Below, piece after piece: positions 1 to 10,011 of a DNA stretch of 64,000 nt. Source of the DNA: Stachybotrys elegans (taxonomy: Eukaryota > Ascomycota > Sordariomycetes > Hypocreales > Stachybotryaceae); assembly GCA_020746835.1 (NCBI GenBank), contig JAGPNK010000011.1, positions 1,609,394-1,673,393 on the forward strand. The letters are read 5' to 3'. The translations under genes and the position numbers were made by a program. The notes under the pieces were generated by a model. It was not told the origin of the DNA. It saw only the letters and a list, made by a program, of their open reading frames with translations, and made no database searches. Numbering within the stretch: the stretch's first letter is position 1; the number at the start of each line of letters is the position of its first letter.

Positions 1-31
1 ATTATAAAAGCCTTACTATAATTATAACTAT

Positions 32-1314
32 AATAAGGAAAAGAGTATATAATATAGAGTATAAATAGTAAAAAGTAAATAAATAGTAGAGATAGAATTT
101 AATACTCTAGTAACTAATATAGTTATAAATAGTAGAGAGAAATAATAATAAGGCTATTATTAGGCTGCCTATATAGGGTAGCTAACTGGCCGAGTGGCCG
201 AGCCATAAGTGGCGAAATAATAGATATACATGCCAGACTAAATGGAAGGCTCTAATAGTGCCCGGCTAGGAAGCTTCAGTTAACTCATTAAATAAGATTG
301 CCTATCCACTATATAAGCTTTAACTAGAACAGCCATGTTAGGAGTATACTAATACTATAGAAGCCTTACTATAACTATAACTATAATCTATACCTAAATA
401 GAGAGTGCTACTAGCAATGCTAATGGAAAGCTTTAAGCTAGAAAAGCCATTACTTTAGGCTATTAATAAAGCTACTAAAAAGCTTATTTTACTTTTAGCC
501 TATAGCTATATAAAGCCCTTAAGTCCCTAGTTTAAAAGAGAAGAATTCCTTATTTATATTACTTAAATATCTACTAAAATTAATATTATTATAGAATTAA
601 ATAGTAATATAAATATAATAGAGAGGTTAAATCTCTCTACTAAAGCTATATAAATAGCTATAGTAACTATAGCTATTATTATAGAAAGGCCTCTATCTTT
701 TTTATTAGTTATTTATAAAGTAAGTTATTCTAAGGGGTTTAATAATAGTATTACTAATAGTCTAGAAATAGAATGACTTTTATATACCCCTAATATATAG
801 TGATTTTAATAAGGAATTATAGTTAAAGTCTAAAAGAAAGAATAAAGAAAAGGGCTTTAAGCTATATAAAAGGCTAGTAATAGAGGCTAGCTATATTAAT
901 AACTGTAAATAGCTATATATAGAGCTCTAGAATGAATAGAGATATATAGCTTGCTTTAGGAGCCCTAATAGAAAGAGATAGTTAGAATTGCTTTAAAAGA
1001 GCTCTTTTAGCTTAATTTTTTAATATAGGTTTTTAGTTAGTTTTTTACTTTAGTTGTTAAATTAATTACTTTTACTATTTTAAAATTATATATCTAATGC
1101 CCCTATAATATAATATTATAGAGAGCTATTAAGTAATGTATTAGAAGCTATAGTTATATATAGAAGTGTACAATGCATTAGAAGCTATAATTATATATAG
1201 AAGGCTATAAAGGAACAGTGGTTATATAAGAAGGTTAAGCTATAAAGAAGCTACAGTTATATAAGAAGGCTAATATATAATATAAAGGAGCTATAGAGAA
1301 AGTATATAATATAG
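32..1314 (-). mobile_element. E retroposon, subfamily B, minus strand, 5' end lost in a chimera
   Basis: The copy starts (reading +) with the conserved E 3' end, aataaggaaaagag. It runs through all E blocks, including the subfamily B block (ggaattatagttaaag at about 816). Bases 1-31 are another minus-strand E fragment (agccttactata). About 300 bases in, it carries an extra stretch of about 50 bp, which also occurs in the plus-strand copy near 3485-3535. At 1301-1314 (agtatataatatag) it runs directly into a second minus-strand E copy. That string occurs near both ends of E, so the junction looks like recombination at shared sequence. Heavily RIP-mutated; no ORF. Confidence 0.8.
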
Positions 1315-2492
1315 AATATAAATAGTAGAAAGTAAATAAACAGTAGAGATAGTATCTAGTACCCTAATAACTAATATAGTTATAAATAATAAAGAGGAAT
1401 AATAATAAGGCTATTATTAAGTATATAGAGTAGCTAACTGGCTGAGTGGCTAAGCTAGGTTGCTAACGCTATAGAAGCCTTATTATAACTATAACTGTAA
1501 TCTATGCCTAAATGGAGAGTATAACTATAATTATAACTATAACTATACCTAGATAGAGAATACTATAATAGAAATAGAAAGCTTTAATAATGCTAGAAAA
1601 GCCTATAACTATAACTATATAAGGTTACTATTACTTTAAACTATTAATAAAGAAAAGCTTAATTTATTTCTAGTCTATAACTATATAAAGCCTTTAAGTC
1701 TCTTGCTTAAAAAAGATAAATTTATTATTTATATTCTACTATCTATTTATATTAGTTAAAATATAAGTAAATAATAACTCTAATTATAATAATATAGTAA
1801 AGAGATTAAATCCCTTTACTATAGATATAATAATAATAGCCCTAGCTATTAACTATAATAATACTAATAAAGAAGTTATTTATAAAATAAGTTATTTTAA
1901 AAGATCTTTTAATAATAGTATTACTAATAGTAATAGAATAATTTCTACTATCTTTCTTTTTTAACTAATTTAGAATTAAAATATAAAAAGTAAAAGAGTA
2001 AGAAGGCTAAGAGAAGCTAGCTCTTTAATAATAGGCTCTTTAGCTAGTAAACTAAAAGTATAAAAGAGTAATAGCTATAGAGCCTTAGCTTGATTTTTTA
2101 GTATACGTTTTTAATTAGTTTTTTACTTTAGTTATTAAATTAATTACTTTTACTATCTTTTTATAAAATTATATATTTAATACCTTTATAATATAATGTT
2201 TAATTAAATAATAATACTATTATAAAGAGAAGTAATATATTGGAAGCTATAGTTATATATAGAAGCTAAGGGTATATAATATATTAGAAGCTATAGTTGT
2301 GTATAGAAGCTATATATATATACTATAAAGAAGTATGTAATATAAAGGAGCTATAGGGGAAGCTAGGCGCTAGTTACGTAATGCAGGGAACTTGCTTAGT
2401 TAGCAACAGTGTATAGGAATAGGTCCAGGGTAAGCTAGAAAAGACAGTAAAAAAAACAGTATAAGCCTTTTAAACTTTATACTTAGAAGGGA
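1301..2492 (-). mobile_element. E retroposon, subfamily A, minus strand
   Basis: It is joined at its 3' side to the preceding E copy through the shared string agtatataatatag. The E 5' end is present at 2440-2492 (aagccttttaaa ... cttagaaggga). A stretch around 2385-2460 is less mutated than the rest (ttagcaacagtg, ggtccaggg). No reading frame of note. Confidence 0.8.
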
Positions 2493-2954
2493 AGGCCTTT
2501 TTATATATATCTCTTAAACTCTATTTTAAAGCTAGGCTTTATATACTAGATTATATATTCCTAGCCTAATATAGCTATAGTACTATCTATAGCTATAGCT
2601 ATTATATACTTCTTTATTATCTAAGGACTTTTACTAGAATCGTAGTATATATAGTATTCTAACCTTAGTATATTACTTTTATACCTTTAAAACTAGCCTT
2701 ATTAAAACATATATTAATAAACGGTATATATATATATTAAGTTTACTAACTATAGGTCTCTTTAACTATATACGCTTATACTTACTATTACTATTACTAT
2801 TATAGCCCTCTTATTATTCTCTAGCTCTAGCCAATAGAAGATATTATTTAATAATTTCTTTATTATTTAATACTATTCTTTAGTTCTATAGATAGTAAGG
2901 CCACTATTATTTATATATACTATTATTCTTTTTTCTATACTAAATATATCTATT
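2493..2954. other. Unassigned AT-rich degenerate sequence
   Basis: About 460 bp that match neither E nor the gypsy copies I could recognise in this window. It is pyrimidine-rich on the + strand, TA-rich and has no ORF. It lies between the 5' end of one E copy and a partial E 3' end. It may be a remnant of another RIP-mutated repeat. Confidence 0.5.
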
Positions 2955-3356
2955 ATATTATACTATATATTCTTTTCTTTATTATAAATAATAAAAAGTA
3001 AATAAGTAGTAAAGATAGTATTATAGGCTTAGGCTTTATCTATGCCTTATTAGGAACTAAGGCAGAAAGTAAAGCCATTAAAATAGCTAGAAAAGAAAAC
3101 TTAGAAAGTCCCTTTTTCTAGACCTTTCTTTTCCCTCTAAGAATAATAATCCTTTATTATATGCCTATTATAGCTTATAACTAGGGCCAGTCTATTATAG
3201 ATAGTATTTAATACTTTAGTAATTAATATAATTATAATAGTAAAGAGAAATAATAATAAGGCTATTATTAAATATATCGAGTAGCTAACTAGCTAAGTAA
3301 CTAAGTTATAAATAGTATTATAAGCTATACCAAGCTTAACTATATATAGATATATA
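2955..3356 (-). mobile_element. E retroposon 3' fragment, minus strand, with abnormal end
   Basis: From about 2984 the sequence follows the 3' part of E in minus orientation (taaaaagtaaataagtag, then gtagctaactagctaag). The first 25 bases of the usual E 3' end are missing. They are replaced by a plus-oriented E 3' end (tattcttttctttattat) at about 2955-2983, giving a small inverted junction. A separate 176-bp insert interrupts this copy at 3023-3198. Confidence 0.6.
3023..3198. mobile_element. 176-bp insert with 10-bp target-site duplication
   Basis: Flanked by agatagtatt at 3013-3022 and 3199-3208. Uninterrupted E copies have this string once. The insert (ataggcttaggc ... gggccagtctattat) is not E or gypsy sequence that I recognise and has no clear terminal inverted repeats. 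It is AT-rich with some GC-richer spots. The TSD length suggests a short retroposon or truncated LINE. Class undetermined. Confidence 0.55.
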
Positions 3357-3433
3357 GTACTAGGCACTACCTTTACTATTTATTTACTCTATACTATTTA
3401 TACTCTATACTATATACTCTTTTCCTTATTATT
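3357..3433 (+). mobile_element. E 3' fragment, plus strand
   Basis: Only the last 75-80 bases of E (actaggcactacc ... cttttccttatta), directly abutting the minus-strand E fragment to the left. This makes an inverted junction. The right side meets gypsy gag-side sequence at 3434. Confidence 0.7.
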
Positions 3434-3470
3434 ATATTATAATAATTAATTATAAAGCCTTTATGGCTTC

Positions 3471-3989
3471 TATAGCATTGGTATTATACTCCTAATATAG
3501 CTGTCCCGGTTAAAGCTTATATAGTGAATAGGTAACCTTATTTAATGAGTTAACTAAAGCTTTCTAGCCGGGCACTAGTATGTATTCAATGTGGCCCCTA
3601 TACTAATTGAGGCTTATTTAATATATAGGCAACCTTATATAGTTATAGTCAGTTAGAGCCTTCTATCTAGTCTAGTATATATATCTATTATTTTAGTATA
3701 AACTGTTATTTAACTCGCTAGTAGACCCTACTCTAACCCTCCCTTAATATCCTATTATACTATATGCCTATATATAGTTAAGCTTAGTATAGATTATAAT
3801 AAAGTCATAGCTACCTATAGCTTAGCCACTTAGCTATTTAGTTAGTTAGCTATTCTATATGCCTAATAATAGCCTTATTATTATTCTTCTCTATTATTTA
3901 TAACTATATTAGTTATTAAAGTACTAGGCACTATCTTTACTATTTATTTACTTTCTATTATTTATATTCTATACTATATACTCTTTTCC
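3471..3989 (+). mobile_element. E retroposon, 5'-truncated, plus strand
   Basis: Begins inside E (tggcttctatagcattgg) and ends with the full E 3' end (actcttttccttattat). The gypsy target string ataaagccttta appears on both sides, giving a TSD of about 12 bp. Near 3485-3535 it contains the extra 50-bp block (ctcctaatatagctgtcccgg) found also in the first E copy. This marks a sub-variant. Confidence 0.85.
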
Positions 3990-4148
3990 TTATTATAAAG
4001 CCTTTATTTAAGTTTATATTTAATAAATATCTATTTTATATTAAGAATAAATAGTAAGTAAAAAGAGACTATAAGTTTAGTTTTAGTAAATATCTATTAA
4101 AAAAGCCTTTTAAAGATTTATTAATAAATAAAAAGAAATAGAAACTAT

Positions 4149-5528
4149 CCCGTCTAAGTATAAGGTTTAAAAGGCTTATACTATTTTTTTTACTATCTTT
4201 TCTACCTTACCCTAGATTTATTTCTGTATACTATTACTACTTAAATATATTCTCTATATTATATACTTCCTTTATAGCTCCTTTATATTATATACTTCTT
4301 TATAGTATATATATATAGCGTCTATATATAACTATAGCTTATAATATATTATATACCCTTAGTTTCTATATATAACTATAGCTTTTAATATATTACTTCT
4401 CTCTATAATATTATATTATAAAGGTATCTTAGCCATTTAGCCAGTTAGCTACTCTATATAAATAGCCTAATAATAGCCTTATTATTATTATTCTTTACTA
4501 TTTATAACTATATTAGTTACTAAAGTATTAAATACTATATTTACTATTTATTTACTCTTTATTATTTATACTCTATATAATATACTCTTTTCCTTATTAT
4601 ATTATAGAGACATTAAATATATAATTTAATAAGAAAGTAATAAAAGTAATTAATTTAAAAACTAATATAAAAAACTAATTAAAAACCCTAATTAAAAAAC
4701 TAAGCTAAAGCTTTTAAAGTAAGCTAGCCTTATAGTTAGTATTTACTATTATTCTTAATATATTCTAACTCTATCTCTAGCTTTCTTTCTAGCTTTTTAT
4801 CCCTTTCTTTATTCTTTTTTCTAGGCCTTAAATATAATTCTGTATTAAAATTACAATATATTAAGGGTATATAAAAGTCATTCTATTTCTAAACTATTAA
4901 TAATACTATTATTAAATAAATAAGACTATAGCTATAGTTTAAAAGTCTACTAATAGCTTATATTAATAGTTTAAAGAAAATTACTTAAAAGGATTTATCT
5001 TAACAATAATATTATTAGAAATATAAATAGAGGTAAAAGCTAGAGTTACTATAGTTACTAAAATAGCTATAGTTTATAAATTATTATTTATTATATAGAA
5101 TATAAATATAAGTAAAATATAAAATATAAATAAGGAAATTTTCTCTTTGAAACTAGAGGCTTAAAGGCTTTATATAGCTATAGAGTAAAAGTAAAATAAG
5201 CTTTTTAATGGCTTTATTAATAGCCTAAAGTAATGGCTTTCTATTAGTATTATAATCTTATAATTATAACTAGTAGCGCCCTCTATTTAAGTATAGACTT
5301 AATATTCTATTCTATTATATACCTATATATATATAGCTTATAATATTATAGCTACCTAGAGCTTAGCTATTTAATTAGTTAGCTACTTTATATATTTAAT
5401 AATAGCTTTATTATTATTTCTTTTTACTATTTATAACTATATTAGTTATTAAGGTATTAAATACTATCTCTATTATTTATTTACTTTTTACTATTATATT
5501 TTATATTATATATTCTTTTTCTTATTAT
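4149..5528 (+). mobile_element. E retroposon, subfamily B, nearly full length, plus strand
   Basis: The 5' end cccgtctaagtataagg is at 4149 and the 3' end ctttttcttattat at 5528. It is inserted in gypsy G6 with a short duplication of about 7-9 bp (aaactat). A second short E copy interrupts it at 4427-4596. Very strongly RIP-mutated. Confidence 0.85.
4427..4596 (+). mobile_element. E retroposon, short 5'-truncated copy nested in E
   Basis: About 170 bp from the 3' part of E (cttagccatttagccag ... cttttccttatt). The TSD is ttatattataaaggta at 4411-4426 versus ttatattatagagaca at 4597-4612. It shows E using E as a target. Confidence 0.85.
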
Positions 5529-5540
5529 AAAAACTATTTT

Positions 5541-5679
5541 CCTTCTAAATATAAGGTTTAAAAGGCTTATACTTTTTTTTTCTTACCATTTTTTCTAGCT
5601 TACCCTAGATCTATTTCTATATATAATTACTAACTAAATACATTCTCTATATTATATACTTTCTCTATAGCTTCTTTAT
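5541..5679 (+). mobile_element. E retroposon 5' fragment, plus strand
   Basis: Carries the E 5' end (ccttctaaatataagg) and the next 120 bases, then stops where a minus-strand E begins. The remainder is not found after that element (23657 is gypsy RT), so sequence has been lost or rearranged here. Confidence 0.7.
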
Positions 5680-6231
5680 AATAAAGAAAAGAGTATATAA
5701 TATAGAATATAAATAATAAAAAATAAATGAATAGTAGAGATAGTATTTAGTACTCTAGTAATTAATATAGTTATAAATAGTAAAGAGAAATAATAATAAG
5801 GCCATTATTAAGTATATAAAGTAGCTAACTAGCTAAGTGGCTAAGCTATAGATAGCTATAACTTTATTATAAGCCATACTAAGCTTATATATAGATATGT
5901 AATATAACGGGATATTAAGCTAGCTTATAGATATATATATATATATATATATATAGAGGGTTAAGGCAGGATTAGACTAAATAGAAGGCTCTAATTAATT
6001 GTAACTATATAAGGTTACTAATGCCTGGCTAGAAAGCTTTAGTTAACTTATTAAATAAGGTTATACTATAGAAGCCTTATTATAGCTATAATTATAACCC
6101 ATGCCTAAATAGAGAGTACTATAATGCTAATAGAAAGCTTTAACTAATAATGCTAGAAAAGCCTATAATATTACTTTAGGCTACTAATAGAGCTATTAAA
6201 AAGCTTATTCTATAGTCTATAGCTATATAAA
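5680..6231 (-). mobile_element. E retroposon, subfamily C, minus strand, part 1 (split by G1)
   Basis: The 3' end (aataaagaaaagag) begins at 5680 and the sequence runs to ctatagctatataaa. There the LTR of G1 starts. The same E resumes at 22712 (gcccttaagcccctagc) and reaches its 5' end at 23656. ATAAA at 6227-6231 and 22707-22711 is the 5-bp duplication made by G1. Confidence 0.9.
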
Positions 6232-6291
6232 TGTTATGGCATAGACTGAAGACCTAACCTATAGTAAGCCCGAGCCTAATATATTAGATAA
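6232..6291 (+). repeat. G1 5' LTR, first part
   Basis: Starts TGTTATGGCATAGACTGAAG, matching the G2 LTR at 54462 and the 3' LTR of G1 at 22574. An E insertion interrupts it. The LTR resumes at about 7763 and ends at 7834 (attatataata, corresponding to attgcataaca-like ends elsewhere). Joined length is about 132 bp, which is short for Ty3/gypsy. Confidence 0.85.
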
Positions 6292-7751
6292 CCCTCCTAA
6301 GTATAAGGTTTAAAAGGCTTATACTGTTTTTTTTTTACTATCTTTTCTAGCTTACCCTAGATCTATTTCTATACTATTACTAAGTAGGTTTCCTATATTA
6401 TATACTTTCTCTATAGCTTCTTTATATTATATGCTTCTTTATAGCTTAACCTTCTTATATAACTATAGTTCCTTTATAGCTATATAGCTTTTATATATAA
6501 CTATAGCTTCTAATGCATTATATATTATATTATAGAGGCATTAGGCACACGATTTAAAGGCAGCAAAAGTGATTAATTTAATAATTAAACTAAAAAACTA
6601 ACTAAAAACTTATACTAAAAAACTAAGCTAATTCTATTAGGGCTCCTAAAGCAAGCTATATATCTATTTATACTAGGGTCCTATATATAGCTATAACCTA
6701 TTCATAAAGTTAACTTTCTAGCTAAAAGGCTTATTATTAAAGAGCTAGCTTTTCTTAGTCTATTTACTCTTTTACTTTTTATATTCTAGCTTTAAATTAG
6801 CTAGAAAAGGGAGATAGTAGAAGTTATTCTATTATATACTATTAGTAATACTATTATTAAAAGATTTCTTAGGGTAACTTATTTTATAAATAGCTTTACT
6901 AGTATTAGTAGTAATAGTAGCTAAGGCTACTATAGCTACTAGAGTAGCTTTAGCAGGGGGATTTAATCCCTTTACTATATTATTATAGATATAGGTATTA
7001 TTTGCTTATATTTTAATCTTAATTAGCTTAGATAGTGGAATATAGATAATGAATTTATCTTTCTTAAGCTAGGGGCTTAAGGGCTTTATATAGTGAGATG
7101 AGGGAAAACGCAACACTACCTACAAAACGGTCAGTAATGCAGATAGCAGCTTGCAGTCAGGCTGAACCAACTGATCCGAAAGCTAGCATGTCATGTAATT
7201 TCAGAAAAGTCATGTAAAAGAGGGAAAAAGCATGGTATTTTCAGGTTCCTAGAACCAATCTACTTATACAGATTTGGGCAGCCTGGCTAGGGCTCCCTGT
7301 AGTAACTTGGGCCAAATTTCCCCATCTCAATAGCTATAGGCAAGGTAGATTAAGCTTTTCTCTATTAGTAGTCTAGAGTAATATTATAGGCTTTTTTAGT
7401 ATTATTAAAGCTTTCTATTAGTATTGCTAGTAGCGCTTTCTATCTAGGTATAGATTATAATAAGGCTTCTATAGTATAACTTTATTTAATCCTACCCTAA
7501 CCCTCTCTTAATATCCTATTATATTATATATCTATATATATATAGCTTATAATAGTACTTATAGCTACCTATAGCTTAGCTACTTAGCCAGTTAGCTACT
7601 CTATATATAAGGGTAGCTTAATAATAGCCTTATTATTATTTCTCTTTACTATTTATCACTATATTAGTTACTAGGGCACTAGATACTATTTCTATTATTT
7701 ATTTACTCTTTACTACTTATACTCTATATTATATACTCTTTTCCTTATTAT
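6292..7751 (+). mobile_element. E retroposon, subfamily A, full length, plus strand, inside G1 5' LTR
   Basis: 5' end ccctcctaagtataagg, 3' end cttttccttattat. TSD is atattagataa (6281-6291) versus atattaaataa (7752-7762). A non-RIP TIR element of 236 bp is inserted at 7094-7329. Without it the copy is about 1.22 kb. Confidence 0.9.
7094..7329. mobile_element. Unmutated MITE-like DNA element (236 bp)
   Basis: Has imperfect terminal inverted repeats: TGAGATGAGGGAAA at the left, and TTTCCCCATCTCA at the right (reverse complement TGAGATGGGGAAA). The duplicated target reads either ATAG (7090-7093 / 7330-7333) or, if the termini are extended by one base, TA. E copies without the insert read tttatatagctatagg, so this is an insertion. 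Base composition is balanced, CpG and CpA are present, and no RIP is visible, in sharp contrast to its host. It contains a 9-bp direct repeat GTCATGTAA, a repeated gagggaaaa, and a small hairpin GGTTC-CTA-GAACC (7244-7256). It has no ORF and is presumably non-autonomous. Too short for a transposase. Confidence 0.8.
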
Positions 7752-7762
7752 ATATTAAATAA

Positions 7763-7834
7763 TTAAACTAGTAAAGAACCTAGTTACTAGCTTAAATAAT
7801 ATATTAATCTTATACCACTATATATTATATAATA
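7763..7834 (+). repeat. G1 5' LTR, second part
   Basis: Aligns with the distal half of the 3' LTR (22634-22706) and with G2 at about 54526-54598: tagcttaaataatatattaatct and the following cactatatattatat. Together with 6232-6291 it makes an LTR of about 132 bp. Confidence 0.8.
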
Positions 7835-7910
7835 ATAGTAGCAATTCTTTATTAATAATCTAGAAGACTATAATATTAATTAAATTTTTCTTCTTAATAA
7901 CCACTATATA

Positions 7911-8121
7911 GTTAAGCTTAGTGTGGCTTATAATAGTACTTATAGCTATCTATAGCTTAGCCACTCGGCCAGTTAGCTACCCTATACACTTAATAATGGC
8001 CTTATTATTATTTCTCTCTACTATTTATAACTACATTAGTTATTAGGGCACTAAATACTATCTCTACTGTTTATTTGCTTTTTACTATTTATACTCTATA
8101 CTATATACTCTTTTCCTTATT
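7911..8121 (+). mobile_element. E retroposon, 5'-truncated, plus strand, in G1
   Basis: About 211 bp of the E 3' part (gttaagcttagtgtggc ... ttttccttat). TSD ataaccactatat at 7897-7909 and 8122-8134. G2 holds the uninterrupted site at about 54663. A less mutated stretch (ccactcggccagttagc) survives. Confidence 0.9.
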
Positions 8122-8618
8122 ATAACCACTATATTAAATAATATATTAGGTCTATATGAGATATACTTAGTTTTTAATAAAGAACCTAATTAATATAGAA
8201 CCCAATTAATATATTAATAATAAATAGTAATAAATAAGTTTATCCTTCTATTAAAATATATTCTATCTTTCTCTTAAATAGACTATTCTTTATTTCTTAT
8301 TAGCTAATATTTTAATTAATAAAGTTACTATAATAGTAGAATTAGCTCTATTAGAGCATTACTAAGTAATTATATACTCTATTAAAAAGAATAAATAAAT
8401 AGTCTTTACTTAATAAATTTATAGCTATATAGACTTTAATAAATTAACTAGCTAGTAATAAGCTCTATCTATTAAATTAAGGTTTTATATATAGTCTATA
8501 AATTTCTATCTTTTCTACCTTATACTAATAGTTTTCTATTTAAGTTATTTTAAATAGCTAAGAATTAAATAGATTATTTATAAGCTTATCTCTATATAAT
8601 AAAAAGGTTAGTTATATA

Positions 8619-9130
8619 GCCGTGGGCTGCTCTATTAGTAGCCTAGAGCAATGGCAACCTTATATAGTTACAGTTACAGGCTTTTCTAGCTTAGTCAAAG
8701 CTTTCCATTAGTATTATGGCGCTCTCTATCTAGATATAGATTACAATAAGGCTTCTATAGCATAACCTTATTCAGTTAGTCAGCATTCATTTAATAAGTC
8801 GACTAAAGCTTCCCAGCCAGGTACTGTCAGTTAGAGCCTTCTATCTAACCCCGCCCTAACCCTCTGTATATATATATATATCTTAATATCCTATTGCATT
8901 ATATACCTACAAATATATGGCTTATAATATTATAGCCACCTATAGCTTGGCTACTCAGCTATTTGGCCAGTTAGCTACTCTATATATAAGGGCAGCCTAA
9001 TAATAGCCTTATTATTATTTCTTTCTACTATTTATAACTATATTAGTTACTAGGGCACTAGGTACTATCTCTACTGTTTATTTACTTTTTATGATTTATA
9101 CTCTATATTATATACTCTTTTCCTTATTAT
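8619..9130 (+). mobile_element. E retroposon, 5'-truncated, plus strand, with target deletion
   Basis: Starts inside E at gccgtgggctgctctatt and ends with the normal 3' end. No convincing TSD is present. G1 sequence equivalent to about 200 bp of G2 (55640-55840) is missing at the junction. This fits an insertion accompanied by deletion, or a later deletion. Confidence 0.8.
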
Positions 9131-10011
9131 AAATATTTAATTAGGAATATACCTTTAGAATTAAGAATAACTAGAAAATTATATATATTAGGTATTTTAA
9201 TCTATAAGAGACTATAATTAAAGAGAAAGATATATATAGAGCTAGAATTAATCTAATATAAAAGAATATTAATCTATTTATTAATTTAGTTAGAGATAAT
9301 ACTATAATATAAAAGAGAAAGAATTATATTAGACTTAATATAATATAGCTTTTAAAAGAAAAAGCTTTAATATAGTAAATAAATTTAGTATAAAATATTA
9401 AAAAAAAAGAATTAAACTATTAATTAATAATTAAATTAATATATTATAGAAATAGTTTTATTTTAATTATATAAATACTATTTAAAAGCTATTAGAGATA
9501 TATTTTATAGATAATAATATTATAAAAGGCAAGGATATTTCTATATAGATAATATAATTAATAAGAGTAATAAAAGCTATAGGATTTATAGAATATAACT
9601 AGCTAATAGTCTAGATTTATTATTATATTATACCTATATTATAATAACTAGTTATAAAGCCTTTATCTAACATTATACTTAATAAATAGCTATTTTATAT
9701 TAAGGATAAATAGTAAGTAAAAAGAGACTAGAAGCCTAGCTTTAATAGATACCTACTAGAGAAACCTTTTAAAGATCTATTAATAAATAATAAATAATAG
9801 AAATTACTTAGATATAGTATAGTAAGAGAGAAAGATAACCTAAATAGCAATATATACTAAAAATAAAGCTAGTATAATAATAAGAATTCTAACTAGAATA
9901 AGTCTAATTATAAATATTTATAGAATAAATAATAATAAAACTAAGGCTAGAATAGAAAGCCCTAGTAGAATTAAGAAAGTAAAGGCTAGGTAAATAGTAA
10001 TAACTATAAAT

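Larger units (their letters stand above)
3434..5540 (+). pseudogene. G6: Ty3/gypsy gag-side fragment, interrupted by E copies
   Basis: Pieces at 3434-3470, 3990-4148 and 5529-5540 align with G1 at 9630-9800 and G2 at 57640-57815, upstream of the pol region. All three share strings such as ataaagccttta and agtaagtaaaaagagact. Two E insertions split the fragment. It has no start or open frame, and the product cannot be read because of RIP-type stops. Gag is inferred only from position between the LTR and RT in G1 and G2. Confidence 0.6.
7835..10011 (+). pseudogene. G1 leader and gag-side region, degenerate
   Basis: G1 sequence at 7835-7910, 8122-8618 and 9131-10011 lies between the 5' LTR and the pol region. 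It matches G2 at 54599-55620, 55845-56028 and 57309-58020. By position it should hold the leader and gag, but no open frame survives and I could not confirm a gag motif. Compared with G2, about 490 bp (54907-55390 in G2) and about 200 bp (55640-55840 in G2) are absent. Confidence 0.55.

Noticed and set aside
6232..6291. Ty1/copia assignment for the G1 family
   Set aside because: The order RT-RNase H-integrase (G2), the 5-bp TSD and the RT box context with the following LLGF block fit Ty3/gypsy. In Ty1/copia the integrase precedes RT.
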